A stretch of 8,498 nt of DNA from NCBI GenBank assembly GCA_947584125.1, contig CANPWI010000062.1, positions 1 to 8,498 on the forward strand, given 5' to 3'. Below, piece by piece: positions 1-7,526 of the stretch. The DNA is from an uncultured Clostridia bacterium (GTDB lineage Bacteria > Bacillota > Clostridia > TANB77 > CAG-508). The notes under the pieces are model-generated. The model was not told where the DNA came from. It saw only the letters and a program-made list of their open reading frames with translations, and did no database searches. A program made the translations under genes and the position numbers. Position 1 is the stretch's first letter. The number at the start of each line of letters is the position of its first letter.

Positions 1-16
1 TATATTGTATAAATAA

Positions 17-22
17 TATAAT
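17..22 (+). promoter_or_regulatory. Candidate -10 element upstream of the first ABC exporter gene
   Basis: TATAAT matches the sigma-A -10 consensus exactly and lies 44 bases before the first start codon, which would leave a leader of about 38 bases. The matching -35 would fall before the window begins and cannot be checked. In DNA this AT-rich a chance match is easy, and the exporter genes could instead be read from a promoter further upstream. Confidence 0.3.
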
Positions 23-66
23 GTATGATAAAATTGTACCAATAAAAATAAAAGGATGGAATAAGT

Positions 67-2280
67 ATGTTAAAATTAGAAAATGTATCGAAATTTTACT
101 ATAATAAAGGAATTATTGCATCTGGATTTACAAAAGTTAACTTAGAATTAAATATAGGAGAATTTGTAGCAATTACCGGAGAATCCGGAAGTGGAAAAAG
201 TACTCTTTTAAATGTAATTTCAGGTCTTGACAGTTATGAAGAAGGAGAAATGTATATTAATGGTAAAGAAACAAGTCATTATACAGAAAAAGATTTTGAA
301 GATTACAGAAGAAAATACATAGCAAATATTTTTCAAAGTTTTAATTTAATTAATAGTTATACAGTATATCAAAATATAGAATTGGTATTATTACTAAATG
401 GTTATAAGAAACACAAGGTAAAGAAAAAAATATTAGATATTATAGACCAAGTTGGTCTTACAAAGTTTAAAAATACAAAAGTATCTAAATTATCAGGAGG
501 TCAAAAACAAAGAGTAGCAATAGCAAGAGCTGTTGTAAAAGAAACACCTATTATTGTAGCAGATGAACCAACAGGAAATTTAGATTCTGAATCTGCAAAA
601 GATGTAATAGAAATTTTAAAGAAAATTGCTAAAAATAAACTTGTTGTTATTGTAACTCATAATATTGAACAAATTGAACAATATGCAACAAGAATTATAA
701 AAATGAATGATGGAAGAATAATAGAAAATAGAGAAATAAAGAAAATAACAGATGAAAAACCACCACAGGAAAGCAAATATAACAACATAAGTATATTTAA
801 TAAATATAGATTAGGTATTAGAAATACATTCAATATAAAGACAAAGTTTCTATTACTATTTTCAGTATTCTTTTTTATAAGTACAGCAATTCTTACAGAA
901 TATGCTAGTTTCCAAATGTCTGAGGAAGAAAGGGCAGACTCTGGATATAGCATTGCCTTTCATGACCTATCAGAAAACAGAATTTTAATAAATAAGAAAG
1001 ATAGATCAAATTTCACAAGTGAGGATTATGCAAAAATAAAAGAATTATCAAATGTTGATTATATAGTAGAAGATGACATTTTTTTAGATAGTGGTATACC
1101 ATTACAAAGAAATGAAATAAGCTTATATGGAAACTTATTAAACATAGAAAATCTAAAAGGAAATATTGATATAGGTAGAATGCCACAAAGTGAAGATGAA
1201 ATAATTTTAAAAGTAAGAAAAGATAGCTATTATGCTAGCAAAAGTACAGATGAAATATTAAATAAAACATTTTCAATTTTAAAATCTCAAGGATTAAATG
1301 CATATAGTGATGAAAAGGTAAAAGACCTAACTGTAGTGGGAATACAATATTCTGATAACAATGATGATGACTATAATTGTAAATTTTATGTTTCAAATAG
1401 TGTATTAAGTGAATTAAGAAGCCAAGTTAATGCAAATTATAGTAACATTAAAGTATTTTTTAATAACAAATACCAACAATATACCGTAGAACCTAGTGAT
1501 AAAGTAGAACAAGGAAAAGCAGTAGTAGATGACGAATTTAAGTATCAATTTAAAAATTATAAAATTATAAATAAACCTTTAAATATTTATGTAAGTAATA
1601 TTTATTATAATGAAGAATTAAATTTAAGTATTTCAAATACATATACAAAATCAAATTTTAAAAAATTAACATCACTTGATAAGTATGATAACAATAGATA
1701 TAGAATATTTGTAAATACTAATGATTTTAATTCATTGTATAATAAGCCATCTTATCAATCTAGTGTTTTTGTAAAAGATGAAAAAGAAATTGATGAAACA
1801 ATAACAAATTTAGAAAATTTAGGTATAACAGCTAAAAAGGTAACAGATTTTAAAGTACAACAAGGAGAAATATACCAAAGGATAATAAAAGTTATAAAGG
1901 TAATAGTAACAATTGTTTTAATTATAGTATTATTTTTTATTTCATATTTGATTATAAGGATAATACTAAAATCAAGAAATATATATTATACAACATTAAG
2001 AATGTTAGGTGCTACATATAAAGATGTAAGAAGAATATTAGATATAGAATTATTTGTAAATTCAAGTCTATCATATTGTATATTGCTAATTTTTATTTAT
2101 TTAGTTAAAAATAATATACTAAATATAGAATATGTTGCTAAATTAAGTAACTTTCTATTCCTTAAAGAGTATGTATTGATGTATGTAATATTAATTGTTA
2201 TTTCAAGATTAATTTCAAGAAAATTTGCAAAAAAATTATTCAAAAAAACTGCAATAAATACATATAATGAGGAGGTGTAA
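67..2280 (+). CDS. MacB-type ABC exporter, ATPase-permease fusion (first of a tandem pair)
   Basis: This 737-residue protein probably uses ATP to drive export or extraction of a peptide, lipid or envelope-active compound at the cytoplasmic membrane. The N-terminal ATPase (about residues 1-222) is complete: Walker A GESGSGKST at 38-46, Q-loop Q90, signature LSGGQ at 142-146, Walker B IIVADE at 162-167, and switch histidine H198. A short linker leads to a first membrane helix (about 260-280), a roughly 320-residue extracellular domain with a GRMPQ motif at 370-374, and three C-terminal helices (about 606-632, 661-682, 702-715). The FtsX-like motif LRMLGATYKDVRR lies at 644-656. This order is the MacB (type VII ABC) topology. 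AAAGGATGGA at 51-60 is a well-spaced ribosome binding site. The next gene is a paralogue starting four bases after the stop. Family membership is secure; substrate and partner are inferred or unknown. Confidence 0.9.
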   Translation: MLKLENVSKFYYNKGIIASGFTKVNLELNIGEFVAITGESGSGKSTLLNVISGLDSYEEGEMYINGKETSHYTEKDFEDYRRKYIANIFQSFNLINSYTVYQNIELVLLLNGYKKHKVKKKILDIIDQVGLTKFKNTKVSKLSGGQKQRVAIARAVVKETPIIVADEPTGNLDSESAKDVIEILKKIAKNKLVVIVTHNIEQIEQYATRIIKMNDGRIIENREIKKITDEKPPQESKYNNISIFNKYRLGIRNTFNIKTKFLLLFSVFFFISTAILTEYASFQMSEEERADSGYSIAFHDLSENRILINKKDRSNFTSEDYAKIKELSNVDYIVEDDIFLDSGIPLQRNEISLYGNLLNIENLKGNIDIGRMPQSEDEIILKVRKDSYYASKSTDEILNKTFSILKSQGLNAYSDEKVKDLTVVGIQYSDNNDDDYNCKFYVSNSVLSELRSQVNANYSNIKVFFNNKYQQYTVEPSDKVEQGKAVVDDEFKYQFKNYKIINKPLNIYVSNIYYNEELNLSISNTYTKSNFKKLTSLDKYDNNRYRIFVNTNDFNSLYNKPSYQSSVFVKDEKEIDETITNLENLGITAKKVTDFKVQQGEIYQRIIKVIKVIVTIVLIIVLFFISYLIIRIILKSRNIYYTTLRMLGATYKDVRRILDIELFVNSSLSYCILLIFIYLVKNNILNIEYVAKLSNFLFLKEYVLMYVILIVISRLISRKFAKKLFKKTAINTYNEEV
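2269..2277 (+). promoter_or_regulatory. Ribosome binding site of the second exporter gene
   Basis: GAGGAGGTG is a near-perfect Shine-Dalgarno sequence lying inside the last codons of the upstream gene, seven bases before the ATG at 2285. It selects that ATG over the in-frame ATG at 2267, which lies upstream of and overlaps the motif. Its position inside the previous gene indicates translational coupling. Confidence 0.85.
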
Positions 2281-2284
2281 TAAT

Positions 2285-4735
2285 ATGATAAAAATTGAAA
2301 AAGTAAATAAATATTTTAATAGAAGAAGAAAAAATGAAATACATATTATAAATAACACCTCTTTAGAATTAGAAAATACAGGATTAGTTGCTATTTTAGG
2401 ACAATCTGGAAGCGGAAAAACCACTTTATTAAATGCAATAGGTGGATTAGATAAAGTAAATAGTGGAAAAATTTATATTAATGGAAAAAAGATAACTAAA
2501 AGAAGAGCATATACAGTTGATAAAATAAGAAACTTAAATATAGGATACATATTTCAAGATTATAAATTAATAGAAAAAATGTCAGTTTTTGAGAATGTAG
2601 CAATTAGCTTAAAGATGAATGGTCTAAAAAATAAAAAAGAAATAGAAAAAAGAGTAAATTATGTGTTAGAAGCTGTAAATATGTATAGGTATAGAAATAG
2701 ACCTGCAGGAATGCTTTCAGGAGGAGAAAAACAAAGAGTAGCAATAGCAAGAGCAATTGTAAAAAATCCTAATATAGTAATTGCAGATGAACCAACTGGA
2801 AATTTAGACAGTAAAAACTCATTGGAAATAATGAATATTATAAAAGCAATTTCAAAAGATAAATTAGTAATATTAGTAACACATGAGGTAGATTTAGCAA
2901 ACTTTTATGCAACAAGAATTATAGAACTAAAAGATGGAAAAATAGAAAAAGATTTCAAAAATAATACTAAAGAATCTTTAGAATATAGACTAGACAATAA
3001 AATATATTTAAAAGATTTTAAAGAAATTAACAATTTAGAAAATAAAAAAATTAATATAGATGTATATTCAAATGATGAAGATACAGATGTTAATGTAAAA
3101 TTAGTAATAAAAAATGGTAATATATATGTATCTGCACAAGATAAAAAAATTGAAATTGTAGATGACAATTCTCCAATAGAATTTGTTGATGCACATTATA
3201 AAAAAATAGATAAAAGCATATATGAACAGCATAAGTACAATTTAGATGATATTATTGATAATAAATATAAAGTAAGGTATAGTTCTATATATGGAATTGG
3301 TAAATCCATAAAAAATGGATTTAATAGAATATCAAATTACACAGTTTTAAAAAAATTTTTATTACTAGGATTTTTAATATCTAGTATGTTCGTAGTTTAT
3401 AGTGTATGTAATATTGCAGGAGTAACAGACATAAGAGAATCAGATTATGCAACAATAGACAAAAATTATTTACAAGTTGACTTAGCTAAAGTAAATGTTG
3501 ACGACTATCTAAAATATGAACAATTAGAAAATATAGATTATATAATACCTGGAGATAGTAATGTAAGTTTCAAATTAAAAATGGAAGACTATTATCAATT
3601 ATCAACCTATTCTTATGAACTTTCAGGTTCGCTAGTGGATATAAATAAATTAAAAGCAGAAGAAATAGTAAATGGTAGAATGCCACAAAATGAATATGAA
3701 ATAATAATTGATAAAAAAGTAGCAGATAATATGCTTAATACAGAATTTTCACAAATAAAAGCAATGGGAATAAAATCTGCAGATGAACTAATAAATAAAG
3801 TAGTTACAATTGACGGAATGAAGGACTTTACTATAGTAGGAATTGTAGATAAAATAAGTTCATCAATATATGTAAATAAATCACTATTCATTAATATATT
3901 AAATAATATGACACAAAGCGACTTTGGAATGGGAATTTATATGAAAAACGAAGAAAATAGTGATGTAACAGTAAAAGATTATCAATTATACTTAGAAGAC
4001 ATTACAATTACAAAAGGTAGACTACCACAAAATGATTATGAGGTAATTGTAAATAAAAGTAATCAAGAAGAAATGAAAATAAATAAAAAAATTAATGTAG
4101 AAATAAATGGAAAACAATTAACCGTTGTTGGATATTATGATAGTCAAACCAATAGACAAGATTATTTAGTGAATAATAACACCGTAAAATATAATGTAAT
4201 TTCAAAAAACAATGGATTCACTATATATCCAAAAGATAAATTAAGTGTAATTAGTAAATTCCAAAATGAATATAACATGAACATTATAGATAAACATGAA
4301 AAAGATAAACAAGATTATATAAATAGCAAGCATAATGAAATGACAAGTTCTGTTATATTTGCAGGTGTAATACTTGCAATTTCATTAATAGAAATTTATT
4401 TTATGATGAGGTCTTCATTCTTATCAAGAATAAAAGAAGTTGGAGTATTACGAGCAATAGGAGTAAAAAGAAAAGATATATATAGAATGTTTTTAGGTGA
4501 AATACTTTCAATTACAACACTATTAAGTTTACCAGGAATATTATTAATGACCTATATATTAAGTCAAATATCAAAAATTTCTTATGTAAATAGAATGTTT
4601 ATTGTAAACTTTACAACAATAGGAATATCTATTTGTATAATTTATCTATTTAATATTATAGTTGGATTATTACCTTTATATAGGGTAATTAGAAAAACGC
4701 CTGCAAAGATACTAGCAAGGCATGATGTAGAATAG
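2285..4735 (+). CDS. MacB-type ABC exporter, ATPase-permease fusion (second of a tandem pair)
   Basis: This 816-residue paralogue of the upstream gene is probably its heterodimer partner in one membrane exporter. The ATPase is complete: Walker A GQSGSGKTT at 39-47, Q-loop Q91, signature LSGGE at 144-148, Walker B IVIADE at 164-169, and H200. Residues about 222-350 form a long, charged linker with beta-rich-looking segments that the first protein lacks. Membrane helix 1 lies at about 355-378, an extracellular domain of about 308 residues follows, and three helices lie at about 687-707, 737-759 and 775-799. The FtsX-type motif VGVLRAIGVKRKDIYRMFLGE begins at about 719. The extracellular domain holds two GR(M/L)PQN motifs, at 464-469 and 578-583. 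The start at 2285 follows the strong ribosome binding site; an in-frame ATG 18 bases earlier would add only six residues. No terminator is seen after the stop. Family is secure; the substrate is not known. Confidence 0.9.
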   Translation: MIKIEKVNKYFNRRRKNEIHIINNTSLELENTGLVAILGQSGSGKTTLLNAIGGLDKVNSGKIYINGKKITKRRAYTVDKIRNLNIGYIFQDYKLIEKMSVFENVAISLKMNGLKNKKEIEKRVNYVLEAVNMYRYRNRPAGMLSGGEKQRVAIARAIVKNPNIVIADEPTGNLDSKNSLEIMNIIKAISKDKLVILVTHEVDLANFYATRIIELKDGKIEKDFKNNTKESLEYRLDNKIYLKDFKEINNLENKKINIDVYSNDEDTDVNVKLVIKNGNIYVSAQDKKIEIVDDNSPIEFVDAHYKKIDKSIYEQHKYNLDDIIDNKYKVRYSSIYGIGKSIKNGFNRISNYTVLKKFLLLGFLISSMFVVYSVCNIAGVTDIRESDYATIDKNYLQVDLAKVNVDDYLKYEQLENIDYIIPGDSNVSFKLKMEDYYQLSTYSYELSGSLVDINKLKAEEIVNGRMPQNEYEIIIDKKVADNMLNTEFSQIKAMGIKSADELINKVVTIDGMKDFTIVGIVDKISSSIYVNKSLFINILNNMTQSDFGMGIYMKNEENSDVTVKDYQLYLEDITITKGRLPQNDYEVIVNKSNQEEMKINKKINVEINGKQLTVVGYYDSQTNRQDYLVNNNTVKYNVISKNNGFTIYPKDKLSVISKFQNEYNMNIIDKHEKDKQDYINSKHNEMTSSVIFAGVILAISLIEIYFMMRSSFLSRIKEVGVLRAIGVKRKDIYRMFLGEILSITTLLSLPGILLMTYILSQISKISYVNRMFIVNFTTIGISICIIYLFNIIVGLLPLYRVIRKTPAKILARHDVE

Positions 4736-4751
4736 ATAAAGGCATACAATA

Positions 4752-4780
4752 TTTACAAAGTATTTTATAGGGTATATAAT
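4752..4780 (+). promoter_or_regulatory. Copper operon promoter with possible metal-responsive operator
   Basis: TTTACA at 4752-4757 and TATAAT at 4775-4780 are separated by 17 bases, a near-consensus sigma-A promoter 22 bases before the chaperone's start codon. GGGTAT at 4770-4775 abuts the -10 and resembles one half of a CsoR operator, but no matching left half is present. A small TAC-AAA-GTA palindrome at 4754-4762 overlaps the -35 and only weakly resembles a CopY cop box. The promoter is well supported; copper-dependent repression through either element is inference. Confidence 0.7.
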
Positions 4781-4787
4781 ATTAAAA

Positions 4788-4794
4788 GAAAGGG
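4788..4794 (+). promoter_or_regulatory. Ribosome binding site of the copper chaperone gene
   Basis: GAAAGGG sits eight bases before the ATG at 4803. An in-frame GTG at 4794 overlaps this motif and so cannot be the start, which fixes the chaperone at 69 rather than 72 residues. Confidence 0.75.
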
Positions 4795-4802
4795 TGATTA
4801 AA

Positions 4803-5012
4803 ATGAAAGAAATAATAATTAAAGTTGAGGGAATGGTTTGTAACGGGTGTGAAAATAGAGTTCAAAATGCACTTAAAAATATTGAGGGAGTTGAAAATGT
4901 AGTAGCAAACCATATAACAGGAACTGTTACAGTTACATCAAAAAATGATGTGGATGAAAGTACAATAAAAGAAAAAATTGAAGATATAGGATTTGAGGTA
5001 AAGGAAGGCTAA
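4803..5012 (+). CDS. copZ: CopZ-type copper chaperone (heavy-metal-associated domain)
   Basis: This 69-residue cytoplasmic protein is a single heavy-metal-associated domain, the usual size of CopZ. The metal site is MVCNGC at 11-16, with cysteines C13 and C16 as the expected Cu(I) ligands. The rest matches the ferredoxin-like fold of the family: a helix after the CxxC, a GVENVV strand at about 29-34, a TVTVTS strand at 41-46, and a closing IGFEV. In the family, CopZ carries Cu(I) to the CopA exporter and to a copper-sensing repressor. It is the first gene after a good promoter and is followed two bases later by the copA-like gene, which fits that role. Mercury or another soft metal is possible from the motif alone, but the CopA neighbour makes copper much more likely. 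Confidence 0.93.
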   Translation: MKEIIIKVEGMVCNGCENRVQNALKNIEGVENVVANHITGTVTVTSKNDVDESTIKEKIEDIGFEVKEG

Positions 5013-5014
5013 TT

Positions 5015-7228
5015 ATGAAAAAAATTAATTTGTCTATTGATGGAATGACTTGCAGTAGCTGTTCTAATGGCCTTGAAAAATATTTAAACAAGCAAAAAGG
5101 AATTTTAAATGCTACAGTTAATCTTGTTATGGCAAATGCAACTATTGAATATGATGAAAAATTATTAAATAAAGAAAAAATTGAAGAATTTGTTAAAGAA
5201 GCAGGTTTTAAAAGTCTAGGTGAATTTAAAGAAATAAAAGTTGAAGAAAAAAGTAAAAAAGAAAAATTCAAATTTATTCTTTTTACAATATTAGCAATAC
5301 TATTAATGTATATTTCAATGGGCCATATGGTTAATTTACCAGTAATACCATTTCTTGACCCACATACAAATACTACAAATTACATGATAACCTTACTTTT
5401 ACTAACAATATGTTTTATAATTTATGGTTTTGATATTTTAAAAAATGGATATAAAAATTTAATACATAAAACTCCTAATATGGATACATTAGTAAGTATA
5501 GGAGTTATAACAAGCTTACTGTATAGCATTTATAATATGTATTTTGTATTTAAAGGAAATCATGAACAAGTTATGAACTTATATTTTGAATCTGCTTCAA
5601 TAGTAATATATTTCATAAAACTTGGTAGATATATTGATGGAATTAGTAAAGATAAAACAAAAGAAGCAATACAAAAATTAGTAAAAATTACGCCTAATAC
5701 AGCAGTTATAAAAATAGATGGAATAGAAAAAAGAGTTACACTTGATGAAATTCATAAAGGAGATATAGTAATTGCAAGAGCAGGAGAAAAAATAGCAGTA
5801 GATGGAGAAATAATATCTGGAAAAGCACATTTAGATGAATCTTTTATTACTGGGGAAAGTAAACCTGTATCAAAAGAAACTGGTAATAAAGTAATTGCAG
5901 GAAGCATTAATTATGATGGATATATTGAATATAAGGCAGAAAGAATCGGAAAAGAATCAACAATATCAGAAATTGTAAGAGCTGTTATAGAAGCAACTAA
6001 TACAAAACCACAAATAGCTAAAATAGCTGATAAAATATCAGGATATTTTGTACCAAGTATAATTTTTATTGCAATAATTACATTCTTAGTTTATTTATTA
6101 ATTGGACAAGGTTTTCAAACGGCAATAATATCATTTGTTACAGTATTAGTTGTAGCTTGTCCATGTAGTTTAGGACTAGCAACACCTCTTGCAGTTGTTG
6201 TAAGCGAAGGTCTATGTGCAAATAATGGAATATTAGTAAAGAAAAGTGAAATATTAGAAAATGCACAAAAAGTAAATACAATAGTATTTGATAAAACTGG
6301 AACATTAACTTATGGAAAATTAAAAATTGCTGAAATATTAAATTATAGTAATATAGATGATAAAGAATTATTACAATTAGTTAGTAGTATAGAAAGCAAA
6401 TCTACACATCCTATAGGAAAAGCATTTATAGAATATGTAGAACAGAACAAAATACCATTATTAGATGTAGATGAATTTGAAAATATTGCAGGTTATGGAA
6501 TAATAGGAAAAATAAAAAATCAAGAAATTATCTTAGGTAATTCTAAAATTCTTGAAAAATATGAAATAGAAAATAAATATATAGAAAATGAAAAGAAACT
6601 AGCTGAAAAAGGAAATAGTATTGTATATGTAGTAAAAAATAAAGAGATAATAGCTCTTATTGGAGTAAATGATATTGTAAGAGATGGTACAAAAGAGGTA
6701 ATTAATACTTTAAATAAAAATAAAATACAAACAATTATGTTAACAGGAGACAATAAAGAAACTGCTGAAAAAATTGCAAAAGAAATAGGAATAACAAAAA
6801 TAATTTCAAATGTAGTACCATCAGAAAAAGCAAAAATAATAAAAGATTTAAAACAAGAAAACAAATATGTAATGATGTGTGGAGATGGAATAAATGATAG
6901 TCCAGCACTAGCTAGTAGCGATATAGGTGTAAGCGTAAACAGTGGAACTGATATTGCAATGGATTCATCAGATGTAATATTAACAAAAAACGATTTAAAA
7001 AGTATTTTAAATTTAATTAAAATCAGTAAAAAAACAGTTATAAATATAAAACAAAATTTATTTTGGGCATTTTTCTATAATATTTTAATGATTCCAATAG
7101 CAATTGGACTATTAAAACCAATTGGAATAACAATTAATCCGATGATAGCAAGTTTAGCAATGGTATTTAGTAGTATTACTGTTATACTAAATGCATTAAG
7201 ATTAAAAAATATAAAAGGAATTGTATAA
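5015..7228 (+). CDS. copA: CopA-type Cu(I)-exporting P1B ATPase
   Basis: This 737-residue P-type ATPase pumps Cu(I) out of the cytoplasm using ATP. One N-terminal heavy-metal domain carries MTCSSC at 11-16. The actuator TGES lies at 279-282 and the membrane metal site CPC at 382-384. The phosphorylated aspartate is D426 in DKTGTLT, the nucleotide-binding HP pair is H465-P466, TGDN lies at 577-580 and GDGIND at 623-628. Y688-N689 in helix 7 and M716 with S719-S720 in helix 8, together with CPC, are the Cu(I)-specific (P1B-1) residues, which argues against cadmium, zinc or lead. The methionine- and histidine-containing first helix (98-105) also fits copper. Eight membrane helices are expected. 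AAGGAAGG at 5001-5008, inside the end of copZ, is the ribosome binding site, so the two genes are coupled. The length is normal for Gram-positive CopA and nothing is broken. Confidence 0.95.
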   Translation: MKKINLSIDGMTCSSCSNGLEKYLNKQKGILNATVNLVMANATIEYDEKLLNKEKIEEFVKEAGFKSLGEFKEIKVEEKSKKEKFKFILFTILAILLMYISMGHMVNLPVIPFLDPHTNTTNYMITLLLLTICFIIYGFDILKNGYKNLIHKTPNMDTLVSIGVITSLLYSIYNMYFVFKGNHEQVMNLYFESASIVIYFIKLGRYIDGISKDKTKEAIQKLVKITPNTAVIKIDGIEKRVTLDEIHKGDIVIARAGEKIAVDGEIISGKAHLDESFITGESKPVSKETGNKVIAGSINYDGYIEYKAERIGKESTISEIVRAVIEATNTKPQIAKIADKISGYFVPSIIFIAIITFLVYLLIGQGFQTAIISFVTVLVVACPCSLGLATPLAVVVSEGLCANNGILVKKSEILENAQKVNTIVFDKTGTLTYGKLKIAEILNYSNIDDKELLQLVSSIESKSTHPIGKAFIEYVEQNKIPLLDVDEFENIAGYGIIGKIKNQEIILGNSKILEKYEIENKYIENEKKLAEKGNSIVYVVKNKEIIALIGVNDIVRDGTKEVINTLNKNKIQTIMLTGDNKETAEKIAKEIGITKIISNVVPSEKAKIIKDLKQENKYVMMCGDGINDSPALASSDIGVSVNSGTDIAMDSSDVILTKNDLKSILNLIKISKKTVINIKQNLFWAFFYNILMIPIAIGLLKPIGITINPMIASLAMVFSSITVILNALRLKNIKGIV

Positions 7229-7272
7229 AAAAATTCTAATTAATTTACAGTAGGTATATAAAGAATATATAG

Positions 7273-7320
7273 AAAAATTAGGAGAATGGTATTTATCTAG
7301 TATCAGCTCCTATTTTTTTT
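7273..7320 (+). terminator. Rho-independent terminator after the copper operon
   Basis: TAGGAG at 7279-7284 pairs with CTCCTA at 7307-7312, followed by eight T residues at 7313-7320. The 22-base interior can extend the hairpin through GGTAT (7288-7292) pairing with GTATC (7300-7304), with two G-T wobbles. A-rich bases before the stem can pair with the T tract. It lies 44 bases after the copA stop and ahead of the next promoter, where a terminator is expected. Confidence 0.75.
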
Positions 7321-7336
7321 ATTAATTTTTTTAAAA

Positions 7337-7355
7337 TGTCACTTACTTGTCACTT
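7337..7355 (+). promoter_or_regulatory. 11-bp direct repeat, possible OmpR/PhoB-family response regulator site
   Basis: TGTCACTT occurs at 7337-7344 and again at 7348-7355, an exact 8-base repeat with an 11-base period. The pattern TGTCA-N6-TGTCA is the layout of the PhoB Pho box and of related OmpR-family sites, which place tandem half-sites on one face of the helix. It occupies the -35 region ahead of the TATAAT at 7365, where a class II activator would bind. No response regulator is encoded in the window, so the identity of the binding protein is inference. Confidence 0.5.
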
Positions 7356-7364
7356 TAGATGTAA

Positions 7365-7370
7365 TATAAT
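7365..7370 (+). promoter_or_regulatory. -10 element of the second ABC exporter operon
   Basis: TATAAT is a consensus -10, 30 bases before the ATG at 7400. No good -35 is found at 16-18 bases upstream (the best there, TTACTT, is poor); the TTGTCA at 7347-7352 is only 12 bases away. A good -10 with a weak -35 and an adjacent direct repeat suggests an activator-dependent promoter. Confidence 0.6.
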
Positions 7371-7384
7371 TAAATCATAAAGTG

Positions 7385-7392
7385 GAAAGGAG
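7385..7392 (+). promoter_or_regulatory. Ribosome binding site of the split-format ATPase gene
   Basis: GAAAGGAG is seven bases before the ATG at 7400 and fixes that start. The in-frame GTG at 7382 lies upstream of the motif and would not use it. Confidence 0.8.
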
Positions 7393-7524
7393 AAATTTTA
7401 TGGAGATATTAAGGGTAGAAAATTTAAGCAAAGTTTATGGAAAAGGTGGGGCAAAAGTAGTTGCTATTGACAACATTTCATTTAAGGTGGATAAAGGGGA
7501 ATTTGTTGCGATAGTTGGAGCAAG

Positions 7525-7526
7525 TC
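7525..7526 (+). other. Single-base insertion causing the frameshift
   Basis: The sequence around here reads GGA GCA AGT C GGA AGC GGA AAA, where one extra base splits the Walker A codons for GAS and GSGK. Removing T7525 or C7526 gives the same protein (Ser as AGC or AGT), so the exact extra base cannot be decided. The site is not in a homopolymer. Confidence 0.8.

Noticed and set aside
657..953. Minus-strand open frames here and at 2236, 2905, 3613, 4933, 6520 and 8250
   Set aside because: All lie opposite strongly supported plus-strand genes, have low-complexity hydrophobic translations, no recognisable domain and no convincing ribosome binding site.
2267..2287. Start of the second exporter at the ATG at 2267
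   Set aside because: It lies upstream of and overlaps the GAGGAGGTG ribosome binding site, which is correctly spaced only for the ATG at 2285. The extra residues MRRCNN have no family counterpart.
2723..2737. LSGGE and GKTT in the second exporter ATPase as signs of a degenerate nucleotide site
   Set aside because: Both variants are common in fully active MacB/LolD-family ATPases, and the Walker B glutamate and switch histidine are present. There is no evidence of a dead site.
4794..4805. GTG start for the copper chaperone at 4794
   Set aside because: The GTG is part of the Shine-Dalgarno motif. The ATG at 4803 has proper spacing and gives the usual CopZ N-terminus.
7244..7271. A promoter TTTACA (7244-7249) with TATATA (7266-7271), 16-base spacing
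   Set aside because: It would start transcription directly at the terminator hairpin. Matches of this quality are common by chance in such AT-rich DNA, and the TATATA copies instead form a small local hairpin.
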